Of a DNA stretch of 64,000 nucleotides, positions 1 to 8,271 are shown piece after piece. Location of the stretch: positions 124,001 to 188,000 of the forward strand of contig NZ_CANMPQ010000001.1 in the NCBI RefSeq assembly GCF_947499695.1. Direction: 5' to 3'. A program made the position numbers and the translations under genes. The notes beneath the pieces are model-generated. The model had not been told where the DNA came from. It did not search any database and saw only the letters and a program-made list of their open reading frames with translations. The DNA is from an uncultured Allomuricauda sp. Its GTDB lineage: Bacteria; Bacteroidota; Bacteroidia; Flavobacteriales; Flavobacteriaceae. Within the stretch, counting starts at the first letter, position 1. Each line of letters opens with the position of its first letter.

Positions 1-1
1 T

Positions 2-2194
2 GCGGCAATGCGTTACACGGAGGCAAGAATGCGTAAAATAGCTGACGAGATGTTGGCAGATATCGATAAGGATACTGTAGACCATCAGCTAAACTTTGAT
101 GATTCTTTGCAAGAACCTACAGTTCTCCCAACCAGGGTGCCAGCTTTGTTGGTGAATGGAGCTTCGGGAATCGCAGTAGGGATGGCCACCAATATGCCGC
201 CGCATAACCTTTCGGAAGTGGTAGATGGCACTATTGCCTACATCGATAACAACGATATAGAGATTGACGAGCTCATCACACACATAAAGGCACCAGACTT
301 TCCTACTGGTGGTATCATATATGGTTATGATGGTGTTAAAGAAGCCTTCCATACTGGTAGAGGTAGAGTTGTTATGCGTGCTAAGGCAACTTTTGAAGAA
401 GTACAAGGACGAGAGTGCATTGTGGTAACCGAGATTCCGTATCAGGTGAACAAAGCCGATATGATCAAGAAAACAGCTGATCTTGTCAATGATAAAAAGA
501 TTGAAGGAATCTCAACAATACGCGATGAATCCGATAGAAAGGGAATGCGTATTGTTTATATTTTAAAAAGAGATGCGATTCCGAATATAGTGTTGAACAT
601 GCTTTATAAGTATACAGCGCTACAATCTTCCTTTAGTGTCAACAATATTGCACTGGTTAATGGCCGACCTCGGTTACTTAATCTAAAGGAGATTATCCAC
701 TATTTTGTGGAGCACAGACATGAAGTGGTTGTTCGTAGAACAAAGTTTGAACTTAAAAAAGCAGAAGATAGGGCCCATATATTGGAGGGACTTATCATCG
801 CTTCTGATAATATAGATGAGGTTATTGCCTTGATTCGGGCGTCTTCTAATGTGGATGAAGCCAGAAACGGTTTGATGGAACGGTTTAAATTGACCGAAGT
901 TCAAGCCAAGGCCATCGTAGAAATGCGTTTAAGACAGCTTACTGGATTAGAGCAGGACAAGCTTCGCGCTGAATACGATGAATTGCTTAAGACCATTGAA
1001 GACCTGAAGGATATTCTTGAAAAGAAAGATCGTAGAATGCAAATCATCAAAGATGAGCTTCTAGAAGTCAAGGAGAAATATGGAGATGAAAGAAGGTCCG
1101 AGATAAACTTTGCCGGAGGTGACTTAAGTATCGAAGATATGATTCCAGATGAGCAGGTGGTAATTACCATCTCTCATGCTGGTTATATCAAAAGAACACC
1201 TTTGACCGAGTATAAAACCCAAAATAGGGGTGGTGTCGGACAAAAAGCTTCTTCAACTCGAAATGAGGATTTCTTAGAACATCTTTTTGTTGGGACAAAC
1301 CACCAATATATGTTGTTCTTTACCCAAAAAGGAAAATGTTTTTGGATGAGGGTTTATGAAATTCCAGAAGGTAGTAGAACATCCAAAGGAAGAGCTATCC
1401 AAAACCTAATCAATATTGATCCACAAGATAAGGTGAAGGCATTTATATGCACTCAGGACCTTAAGGATGAAGATTATGTTAATACACATTATGTGATAAT
1501 GGCTACCAAAAAGGGTACAGTGAAAAAGACCTCTTTGGAACAATACTCCAGACCACGCCAAAATGGTATTAACGCTATCACCATACGAGAAGAAGATGAA
1601 TTGCTTGAAGCAAAATTGACCACAGGAACAAGTGAGATATTCCTGGGCCTAAAATCAGGTAAAGCTATTCGTTTTGAAGAAAGCAAGACACGCCCTATGG
1701 GAAGGAATGCTTCTGGTGTTAGGGGTATTACCTTGGCCAATGACAAGGATGAGGTAATTGGAATGGTCTCTGTACACAATTTTGAAGATGATATCTTGGT
1801 TGTTTCAGAAAATGGGTATGGAAAACGCTCAACAATTGACGATTATCGAGTAACCAATAGAGGCGGAAAAGGTGTAAAAACTATTTCTATCACAGACAAG
1901 ACAGGTGGTCTTGTGGCTATCAAGAGTGTTTCCGATACCGATGATTTGATGATTATCAATAAATCTGGAATTGCCATTAGGATGAGTGTAGAGGATCTTC
2001 GTGTGATGGGAAGGGCCACTCAAGGTGTACGTCTTATCAATTTAAAGGATAAAGATTCCATAGCCGCTGTAGCAAAAGTAATGAAAGATGAGGATGCAGT
2101 AGAGGAAGCCGATATACTTAATATAGAGGTCAATGGAGAAGATGGCACGGCAATTGATAATGATACCGACGAAAAGAATAACGATAAAGAATAA
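2..2194 (+). CDS. gyrA: DNA gyrase subunit A, 5'-truncated by the window edge
   Basis: Subunit A of DNA gyrase, the type II topoisomerase that introduces negative supercoils. The frame is open from base 2, and the Tyr of the RYTE motif (bases 14-16) matches the DNA-cleaving Tyr122 of E. coli GyrA. About 120 N-terminal residues, including the quinolone-resistance region, therefore lie outside the window. The breakage-reunion core and coiled coil follow, then the C-terminal beta-pinwheel. A GyrA-box-like QNRGGVG near base 1230 and a later NRGGKG repeat favour gyrase over topoisomerase IV ParC. The protein ends in a very acidic Asp/Glu/Asn tail. The following TPR gene starts 28 bp downstream on the same strand and may be co-transcribed. 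The identity is secure; only the start is missing. Confidence 0.97.
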   Translation, partial: AAMRYTEARMRKIADEMLADIDKDTVDHQLNFDDSLQEPTVLPTRVPALLVNGASGIAVGMATNMPPHNLSEVVDGTIAYIDNNDIEIDELITHIKAPDFPTGGIIYGYDGVKEAFHTGRGRVVMRAKATFEEVQGRECIVVTEIPYQVNKADMIKKTADLVNDKKIEGISTIRDESDRKGMRIVYILKRDAIPNIVLNMLYKYTALQSSFSVNNIALVNGRPRLLNLKEIIHYFVEHRHEVVVRRTKFELKKAEDRAHILEGLIIASDNIDEVIALIRASSNVDEARNGLMERFKLTEVQAKAIVEMRLRQLTGLEQDKLRAEYDELLKTIEDLKDILEKKDRRMQIIKDELLEVKEKYGDERRSEINFAGGDLSIEDMIPDEQVVITISHAGYIKRTPLTEYKTQNRGGVGQKASSTRNEDFLEHLFVGTNHQYMLFFTQKGKCFWMRVYEIPEGSRTSKGRAIQNLINIDPQDKVKAFICTQDLKDEDYVNTHYVIMATKKGTVKKTSLEQYSRPRQNGINAITIREEDELLEAKLTTGTSEIFLGLKSGKAIRFEESKTRPMGRNASGVRGITLANDKDEVIGMVSVHNFEDDILVVSENGYGKRSTIDDYRVTNRGGKGVKTISITDKTGGLVAIKSVSDTDDLMIINKSGIAIRMSVEDLRVMGRATQGVRLINLKDKDSIAAVAKVMKDEDAVEEADILNIEVNGEDGTAIDNDTDEKNNDKE

Positions 2195-2222
2195 TCATAA
2201 ACACTAATAATTACATTTAAAA

Positions 2223-3485
2223 ATGAAGACTAAAGTTTTAATGCTATTAGCAATAGGGATTTCTACAATAGGATTTTCCCAAAAAGCTGAAATCAAGGCT
2301 GCAGAAAAAGCACTTAAAGGTGGAGATACTGCTAGCGCCAAAGCTTCAGTAGATAGCGCCGCTTCCTTGATTGATGGTGCTGACGCAAAAACCCAGGCAC
2401 AGTATTTTGCTTTAAAGGGCAATGTTTATGCAGATTTGGCTAAAAAAGGAGATGCAACAGCGTTCCAGCCGGCGATTGATGCTTTCAAAAAAGTGATTTC
2501 TGTTGAAGAAGCCACTGGTAAGGTCAAGTATACTGCAGTTGCTACACAAAGCCTTGCGCAAATGACCTCTGACTTGATCAATGCCGCTGTTGAAGACAAT
2601 AACAACAAGAAGTTTGATGAAGCAGCTGATAAATTGTATTTGGGATATCAATTGAGTCCTCAGGACACCATTTATCTGTATTACGCCGCAAGTAGTGCTG
2701 TCAATGGACAGAACTACGAGAAATCATTGACCTACTACAATGAGTTGAAGGACATAGGTTATGACGGAAGTGACGTTACTTACACTGCCGTTAATATTGA
2801 AACTGGCGAGGTTGATACTATGGACAAAAATACAAGAGACCTCTATGTAAAAGCTGGAACCCACAAAGACCCAAAAGAAGAAAAAAGCCCTTCTAAAAAA
2901 GCGGAAATTGTTAAGAATATAGCATTGATATATCAGCAATTGGGTGATAATGACAAAGCATTGGCAGCATATTCAGATGCCAGAGCAGTTGATCCAAATG
3001 ATGTAAATCTTGTACTTGGTCAAGCTAACTTGCATTACGCAATGGGAGACAAAGATAAGTTTAAGGTATTGATGTCAGAGGCCTCTGATATGGCACCGGA
3101 CAATGCAGATTTGTTGTACAATATTGGTGTAATTAATATGGAGCAAGGAAACTTGGAAGATGCTAGAGAAGCTTACCGCAAGACTTTAGCTGTAGATCCA
3201 GGTTATATCAATGCCCTTTTGAACCTTTCTACTACGTTTGTAAATGAAGGAAATGGTCTTATTGATGAAATGAACACCCTTGGTAGTTCAAGAGCTGATA
3301 TCGCCAGATATGATGAGCTTAAGAAACAAAAAGATGATTTGTTTTTAGAAGGAGCCAAAGTTTTGGAAGATGCTTTGAAAACCAATCCTGATAACCAAGG
3401 AGTGCTTTCACAGCTTAAAAATATATACGGAGCTTTAGGAGATACCGATAATTTTATGCGTGTTAAAAAGCTATTGGGAGAATAA
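2223..3485 (+). CDS. Secreted tetratricopeptide-repeat protein
   Basis: A 420-residue exported protein of unknown specific role. Residues 1-20 form a Sec signal peptide ending in Phe-Ser-Gln, typical of flavobacterial secreted proteins. The rest is helical and rich in Ala, Asp and Lys. TPR-like units are clearest around residues 225-340 (for example DNDKALAAYSDARAVDP and GNLEDAREAYRKTLAVDP), with weaker repeats before them. TPR arrays usually mediate protein-protein contacts, so a periplasmic scaffolding role is an inference. It lies directly behind gyrA and ends at a strong hairpin terminator. The A-rich stretch before the ATG has no clear Shine-Dalgarno sequence. Confidence 0.85.
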   Translation: MKTKVLMLLAIGISTIGFSQKAEIKAAEKALKGGDTASAKASVDSAASLIDGADAKTQAQYFALKGNVYADLAKKGDATAFQPAIDAFKKVISVEEATGKVKYTAVATQSLAQMTSDLINAAVEDNNNKKFDEAADKLYLGYQLSPQDTIYLYYAASSAVNGQNYEKSLTYYNELKDIGYDGSDVTYTAVNIETGEVDTMDKNTRDLYVKAGTHKDPKEEKSPSKKAEIVKNIALIYQQLGDNDKALAAYSDARAVDPNDVNLVLGQANLHYAMGDKDKFKVLMSEASDMAPDNADLLYNIGVINMEQGNLEDAREAYRKTLAVDPGYINALLNLSTTFVNEGNGLIDEMNTLGSSRADIARYDELKKQKDDLFLEGAKVLEDALKTNPDNQGVLSQLKNIYGALGDTDNFMRVKKLLGE

Positions 3486-3504
3486 TCAGTTAATTTTCTC
3501 AGAC

Positions 3505-3537
3505 AAAAAAGCCCCATAAAATGGGGCTTTTTTTTAT
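3505..3537. terminator. Bidirectional rho-independent terminator
   Basis: A perfect 7-bp GC-rich stem (GCCCCAT / ATGGGGC) with an AAA loop, flanked by an A-run on the left and a T-run on the right, so it can act on both strands. It separates the convergent TPR and NlpC/P60 genes. The stop codon of the minus-strand gene (TAA, complement of 3534-3536) lies in its T/A tract. Confidence 0.9.
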
Positions 3538-4286
3538 AGAATCTTTTTAATTACCCTTAGTTTATGGGTGTATAACTTTTCTTCAGTATTAAAAATACCA
3601 GTGTGGTCTATTCGATCTATACGAACATGGCCATTGACATGAATAATATAGTTGTCTTCTAGAATAATTCCGACGTGATCGATAATTCCCTCATTGTTAT
3701 CAAAAAAAGCCAAATCGCCAGGTTCGCTCTCTTCGATAAAACTTAAAGCCTCTCCTTGTTTAGACTGGGATTCAGCATCTCGCTTTAACTCATATCCATT
3801 AATCTTATAGACCATTTGGGTAAACCCTGAACAATCTATTCCAAATGGAGTCTTTCCACCTTTTTGGAAAGGTGCTTTGATGTATAATAGGGCAATAGCA
3901 GCTAAATGCTCTTTTTGTAATTGTTGGTCAATGGAACCTCCCTCAAAGGTATGCCCCAATAGGCTTGCCGAAGAAATCATCGAACCCAATAAAACAGGAA
4001 GTAACATTTTATCTTCAGTGCAAATATGGGAGATTATATCCGAAGCAATTTTTGAAGTGGTTTGTGAGTTCAAGTGCTCAAAATCCTCTTCGCTTATTAA
4101 AGTAATTTGATTGTTCGACACCCAACCCTCGCAACCATCATAAGCTACCCGAACTCTACTCCATTTCTTTCGTTGCTCTAAAACTTTAAAATGTTCGCCA
4201 TAGAGCAGTTGAGATACCATTTCCATGGTATCATCTGGAGATATACGAATGGAAACAATGCTTAAATGGCAAACTCCGTATTGCAT
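3534..4286 (-). CDS. C40-family (NlpC/P60) peptidase with SH3b domain
   Basis: A probable cell-wall peptidase that cleaves D-gamma-glutamyl-diaminopimelate or related bonds in peptidoglycan. Residues 1-65 look like a bacterial SH3 domain, ending GWVSNNQITLI. The NlpC/P60 domain occupies about 125-250. The catalytic Cys152 sits in FGIDCSGF and the catalytic His204 in IDHVGII; a further His in the IIHVNGH segment is suitably placed for the third polar residue. No Sec signal peptide is visible, which is unusual for a wall hydrolase; the upstream bases give no better start. It ends inside the bidirectional terminator and lies 19 bp downstream of the thiolase gene on the same strand, so the two may be co-transcribed. 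Confidence 0.9.
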   Translation of the reverse strand: MQYGVCHLSIVSIRISPDDTMEMVSQLLYGEHFKVLEQRKKWSRVRVAYDGCEGWVSNNQITLISEEDFEHLNSQTTSKIASDIISHICTEDKMLLPVLLGSMISSASLLGHTFEGGSIDQQLQKEHLAAIALLYIKAPFQKGGKTPFGIDCSGFTQMVYKINGYELKRDAESQSKQGEALSFIEESEPGDLAFFDNNEGIIDHVGIILEDNYIIHVNGHVRIDRIDHTGIFNTEEKLYTHKLRVIKKIL

Positions 4287-4305
4287 CTGTGGCCCCTAAT
4301 GTAGA

Positions 4306-5484
4306 TTAGTTTCTTTCAAGGACAATTGCTGATGCCCCACCACCTCCATTACAAATTGCGGCAGCACCCAATTTACCATCGTTCTGTGCTAATACGTTAA
4401 GCAGTGTGATGGTAATACGTGCTCCAGAGCAACCCAAAGGATGTCCGAGAGAAACCGCTCCACCATTCACATTTACATTGGAATCATTAAGCCCTAAAAG
4501 TTTCATATTAGCTAGACCAACGACTGAAAATGCCTCATTGAACTCAAAAAAATCAATGGTATCAATAGAGACACCAGCTCTATCCAATGCTTTAGGCAAT
4601 GCTTTTGCAGGAGCCGTAGTAAACCATTTAGGCTCATGGGCCGCATCTGCATACCCTTTTATGGTAGCTAAGGGAGTTAGGTTTAGTTCTGCAGCTTTTT
4701 CCTCGCTCATTAGCACAACAGCAGCAGCACCATCATTAATTGTGGATGCATTCGCAGCTGTAACCGTACCCTCTTTAGTAAAAGCGGCACGTAAGGCTGG
4801 AATCTTTTCTATTTTCACATTCTTATACTCTTCATCTTCGCTAACGAGAATTGGTTCTCCTCTTCGCTGAGGAACTTCTACTGGAACGACTTCATCAGCA
4901 AATTTTCCAGCTTTCCAAGCAGCTGCAGATCTTTCGTAGGACTGAATGGCAAAAGCATCTTGGTCTTCTCTACTGAAATTGTGTTCAACCGCACAAGCGT
5001 CCGCACAGACTCCCATAGCGTTCTGATCATAAACATCGACCAATCCATCCTTTTGCATACCATCCACTAATGTAGAAGGACCAAACTTATGTCCATTACG
5101 CATGTGCACATAATGTGGAATAAGGCTCATATTTTCCATTCCACCTGCAACTACAATCGAGTTCTCACCCAACGCTATGGATTGGGCAGCTTGCATAATT
5201 GACTTCATTCCAGAAGCACATACTTTATTCACCGTGGTGCAAGGAACAGAATCTGGAATACCCGCATAAATCGCGGCCTGTCTTGCCGGTGCTTGACCGG
5301 TACCGGCCTGTACAACATTTCCCATTAAGACTTCTTCAACCTGATCAGGTTTTAAACCGATTTTATCCAAAGCTCCTTTGATAGCTACAGCTCCCAATTT
5401 TGGTGCTGGAATACTGGACAAAGCGCCCATAAAACTTCCTATTGGAGTCCTTACGGCAGAAACGATTACTACTTTATTCATCAA
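4306..5484 (-). CDS. Acetyl-CoA C-acetyltransferase (thiolase II)
   Basis: Catalyses reversible condensation of two acetyl-CoA to acetoacetyl-CoA, or thiolysis of 3-ketoacyl-CoA in beta-oxidation. The 392-residue length is normal for the family. The nucleophile Cys89 lies in NKVCASGMKS, the catalytic His is in GHPLGCSGAR, and the C-terminal Cys motif is CNGGGGAS. The NEAF motif is present (FFEFNEAFSV). The start Met-Met-Asn-Lys may use either of the first two Met codons. It is divergent from the PgpH-like gene. Whether it serves fatty-acid degradation or acetoacetate metabolism cannot be told from the window; degradation is plausible given the propionyl-CoA genes at the far end. Confidence 0.95.
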   Translation of the reverse strand: MMNKVVIVSAVRTPIGSFMGALSSIPAPKLGAVAIKGALDKIGLKPDQVEEVLMGNVVQAGTGQAPARQAAIYAGIPDSVPCTTVNKVCASGMKSIMQAAQSIALGENSIVVAGGMENMSLIPHYVHMRNGHKFGPSTLVDGMQKDGLVDVYDQNAMGVCADACAVEHNFSREDQDAFAIQSYERSAAAWKAGKFADEVVPVEVPQRRGEPILVSEDEEYKNVKIEKIPALRAAFTKEGTVTAANASTINDGAAAVVLMSEEKAAELNLTPLATIKGYADAAHEPKWFTTAPAKALPKALDRAGVSIDTIDFFEFNEAFSVVGLANMKLLGLNDSNVNVNGGAVSLGHPLGCSGARITITLLNVLAQNDGKLGAAAICNGGGGASAIVLERN

Positions 5485-5593
5485 CGCATTTTTACTGGTG
5501 CGAAAATACTAAAATTAAATGCAATGCTTGTGTGTTTAATACCTGCCATACTTCTTATTTATATTTTCTATTTTTGAAACATTAGCGCATCGC

Positions 5594-7630
5594 ATGGGAA
5601 AAACTTTAGATAATGTTTACAAGCATCAATCACTTGCCTACAAGTATTTCCTTTATGTAGTAACAGTCGCGTTAATTGTATTTTTCTTTCCAAAAGGAGG
5701 TAAGTTTAAGTATGAGTTCCAAAAAGGGAAACCTTGGCAGTATGAGAACTTATACGCCCCTATTGATTTTTCCATAAAAAAAACCGAAGAGGAAATAGCA
5801 GAGGAGCAGCAATCAATTCGTGAGAACAAGGTAGATTACTACTCATTTGATGAAGGTGTACCAGCCAAGGTAAAACAACGTTTAGAGCAAGAACTCAAAG
5901 GTTTTTCTACTGCCAATAGTTTTTCTGTTTCACAAAACGAAGTACTATTAAATACGGGACTTGGTGTTGTGGATAGCATATATACCTTAGGAGTGTTCAA
6001 AGAATTGCCGGCGGCAAGTTCAGTTTTGGTGATTAAAAACAACGAGGCAAGACTTTTGGGCATAAATAGTTATCACAATTTGGGTCGTGCTAAAGACCTT
6101 GTTTCAAAAATCTTAGGTAACCGGAACAATGAGATTGCTGCTATTCTTGGCAATGTAATACCTAAGACCCTGGAGACGAATCTTATATATAATAAAGCCC
6201 TTACTGAAAGAGCTCTGGAGGATGAATTGGGGAAAATTTCCTTTACACGAGGTGAAGTGCCTGAAGGAAGTCTAATCATTGCAAGGGGCGAAGTTGTAGA
6301 AGCGGAAAATTTTAAAATACTTAACTCCTTAAAGGAAGAATTCGAATCCGAACTCTGGCGGGGTACCAATTATTACTTTATCATTTTGGGGTATACCATT
6401 TTGGTTGCCTTGGTTTTAATAATGCTATTTCTTTTCTTAAAGCGTTATAGAAAAAATATCTTCCAGAATAACAATAAGGTCACCTTCATTTTTGTAAACA
6501 TAGTTTTGATGGTTCTGGCTACTACACTAATGGTCAAAAACAATGAAAACTACGTTTATGTTGTTCCCTTGTGTATTCTTCCATTAGTTCTGAAAAACTT
6601 CTTCGATGCCAGGTTAGGTTTGTTTGTCCATGTATTGACGGTGTTGATTTTAGGTTTTGTGGTGCCTAATAGTTTTGAGTATATCTTTTTACAGATAATA
6701 GCAGGTATAGTTACTATTTTAACTGCTTCCGAACTGTATAAAAGAGCAAATCTCTTCATATCGGTTGGTCAGATTACCCTAATATACATTGTTGGATATT
6801 TTGCTTTTCATGCCATTCACGAAGGTAATTTGGACAATATTGAGTGGGTTTTATTCGGAGTGTTCGTGTTGAACGGACTTTTGACCCTCTTCGCACAGCC
6901 TTTGATCTATATTTATGAGAAGATTTTTGGATTGATATCCGATGTTTCGCTTTTAGAATTATCCGATACCAATTCCAAGCTTTTAAAAGAGTTGTCGGAC
7001 AAAGCTCCTGGCACCTTCCATCATTCCCTGCAAGTAGCAAATTTAGCAGAAGCAGCAGCTAATGAAATTAACGCAAATGCCATGTTGGTAAGGGTAGGGG
7101 CTCTGTATCATGATATTGGTAAAATGAGCAACCCAACCTTCTTTACCGAAAATCAGATTACCAGCGTGAACCCGCATGACGATCTTCCGCCTAGAGAAAG
7201 TGCTAAGATTATTATTGATCATGTGATTCAGGGTATTGAAATTGCGAGGAAAAATAATTTACCTGATCGTATTATTGATTTTTTACGCACCCATCACGGC
7301 ACAACATTGGTTTTCTATTTTTTCAAACGACAACAAGAAATGGAAGGAGAGGCCGATGAAAAGAATTTTAGGTATCCTGGGCCAATCCCATTCTCAAAAG
7401 AAACTGCAATATTGATGATGGCAGACGCAGTGGAGGCAGCCTCCAAGAGTTTAAAGAATCCAACTTATACCATTATTGACCAGTTTGTGGAAAAAATTGT
7501 AAGTGGTCAGATGCAAGCCAATCAATTTTTAAATGCCAATATTACCCTTAAAGAAATTGAAAAAGTTAAAAAAATACTGAAGCAAAAATTGACCAATATC
7601 TACCACCTTCGTGTGGAGTACCCAGAATGA
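5594..7630 (+). CDS. 7TM-HD (HDIG) cyclic-dinucleotide phosphodiesterase, PgpH-like
   Basis: A 678-residue membrane protein of the 7TMR-HD family; the characterised member PgpH hydrolyses c-di-AMP. One N-terminal membrane segment (about residues 18-34) is followed by an extracytoplasmic region (about 45-255), a multi-pass membrane block (about 258-440), and a cytoplasmic HD domain (about 470-640). The HD domain shows APGTFHHSL, then LYHDIGK for the metal-binding His-Asp, and further His residues in IIDHVIQGIE and RTHHGTT. A TATTTTTG element at 5569-5576 matches the Bacteroidota -7 box 17 bp before the ATG, but no good -33 TTG precedes it. The nucleotide actually cleaved in this organism is an inference from the family. 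Confidence 0.92.
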   Translation: MGKTLDNVYKHQSLAYKYFLYVVTVALIVFFFPKGGKFKYEFQKGKPWQYENLYAPIDFSIKKTEEEIAEEQQSIRENKVDYYSFDEGVPAKVKQRLEQELKGFSTANSFSVSQNEVLLNTGLGVVDSIYTLGVFKELPAASSVLVIKNNEARLLGINSYHNLGRAKDLVSKILGNRNNEIAAILGNVIPKTLETNLIYNKALTERALEDELGKISFTRGEVPEGSLIIARGEVVEAENFKILNSLKEEFESELWRGTNYYFIILGYTILVALVLIMLFLFLKRYRKNIFQNNNKVTFIFVNIVLMVLATTLMVKNNENYVYVVPLCILPLVLKNFFDARLGLFVHVLTVLILGFVVPNSFEYIFLQIIAGIVTILTASELYKRANLFISVGQITLIYIVGYFAFHAIHEGNLDNIEWVLFGVFVLNGLLTLFAQPLIYIYEKIFGLISDVSLLELSDTNSKLLKELSDKAPGTFHHSLQVANLAEAAANEINANAMLVRVGALYHDIGKMSNPTFFTENQITSVNPHDDLPPRESAKIIIDHVIQGIEIARKNNLPDRIIDFLRTHHGTTLVFYFFKRQQEMEGEADEKNFRYPGPIPFSKETAILMMADAVEAASKSLKNPTYTIIDQFVEKIVSGQMQANQFLNANITLKEIEKVKKILKQKLTNIYHLRVEYPE

Positions 7631-7672
7631 CATTGAGTTATCAATTTTCCTTTCAAAAAAATCCAAAAATAG

Positions 7673-7703
7673 TTGCGTTCTTACAGATGAAAAGGTACAT
7701 TTG
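7673..7703 (+). promoter_or_regulatory. Bacteroidota-type promoter for the tRNA genes
   Basis: TTG at 7673-7675 and TACATTTG at 7696-7703, separated by 20 bp, match the -33 TTG / -7 TAnnTTTG consensus. The expected transcription start is about 7710, giving a leader of about 34 nt before tRNA-Ser. Confidence 0.65.
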
Positions 7704-7743
7704 CATCCGCATTTTCAAAATGTACGTTCATAATAAAATGTTA

Positions 7744-7827
7744 GGAGAGGTGCCGGAGTGGTAACGGAGCAGATTGCTAATCTGTCGACGCGTAAGTGTC
7801 GCATGGGTTCGAGTCCCATTCTCTCCG
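7744..7827 (+). tRNA. tRNA-Ser (anticodon GCT)
   Basis: Type II tRNA of 84 nt. The acceptor stem GGAGAGG pairs with TCTCTCC with one G-U pair. The anticodon arm is GCAGA-TTGCTAA-TCTGT, giving anticodon GCT for AGC/AGU codons. A long variable arm and a GGTTCGAGTCC T-arm follow, with a G discriminator as expected for serine. The 3' CCA is not encoded. Unambiguous. Confidence 0.97.
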
Positions 7828-7860
7828 CAATTTTTCTTATAGACTAAATAGATAATCATT

Positions 7861-7935
7861 CGGGGTGTAGCGTAGCCCGGTTATCGCGCCGCGTTTGGGA
7901 CGCGGAGGTCGCAGGTTCGAATCCTGCCACCCCGA
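7861..7935 (+). tRNA. tRNA-Pro (anticodon TGG)
   Basis: A 75-nt tRNA. The acceptor stem CGGGGTG pairs perfectly with CACCCCG. The anticodon arm CCGCG-TTTGGGA-CGCGG gives TGG, and the T-arm is GCAGG-TTCGAAT-CCTGC with an A discriminator. CCA is not encoded. It lies 33 bp after tRNA-Ser and is directly followed by a hairpin terminator. Confidence 0.97.
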
Positions 7936-7940
7936 CGAAA

Positions 7941-7966
7941 GCCGAATCCTTACGATTCGGCTTTTT
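7941..7966 (+). terminator. Rho-independent terminator after tRNA-Pro
   Basis: An 8-bp perfect stem (GCCGAATC / GATTCGGC) with a 5-nt loop, followed by TTTTT. It ends only 15 bp before tRNA-Arg begins, so it splits the tRNA cluster into two transcription units or attenuates read-through. Confidence 0.85.
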
Positions 7967-7981
7967 AATTTAGATTATTAT

Positions 7982-8055
7982 GGTCGCATAGCTCAGCTGG
8001 ATAGAGCATCTGCCTTCTAAGCAGACGGTCGCAGGTTCGAATCCTGCTGCGATCA
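7982..8055 (+). tRNA. tRNA-Arg (anticodon TCT)
   Basis: A 74-nt tRNA. The acceptor stem GGTCGCA pairs with TGCGATC with one G-U pair. The anticodon arm TCTGC-CTTCTAA-GCAGA gives TCT for AGA/AGG codons. The T-arm is identical to that of tRNA-Pro (GCAGG-TTCGAAT-CCTGC). The discriminator is A and CCA is not encoded. Confidence 0.97.
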
Positions 8056-8070
8056 CACTTCCACTTTCCA

Positions 8071-8095
8071 AACCTCAGTTTTACTGGGGTTTTTT
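8071..8095 (+). terminator. Rho-independent terminator after tRNA-Arg
   Basis: An 8-bp stem (AACCTCAG / CTGGGGTT, with one G-U pair) and a TTTTA loop, followed by a T-run. It marks the end of the tRNA cluster. The bases from 8096 to 8271 hold no recognisable gene or promoter. Confidence 0.75.
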
Positions 8096-8271
8096 ATTTG
8101 CAAACACCTGAAGATTATATTTTTTTAAGGCGATAAATTACTCAATCCACTATCGAGAATCTGGAGCTTTAAACTCAATACTGTGTACGAATTAAGGAAT
8201 TCACACGACTTTAGCTCCCTTCTTTGAGCACTGATCTTTTCCTCATGTTATTTTAGCTAAAATCACGTGTC

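Noticed and set aside
4406..4870. A 154-codon open frame on the plus strand opposite the thiolase gene
   Set aside because: It lies entirely within a thiolase with intact active-site motifs and has no recognisable domain or start signal.
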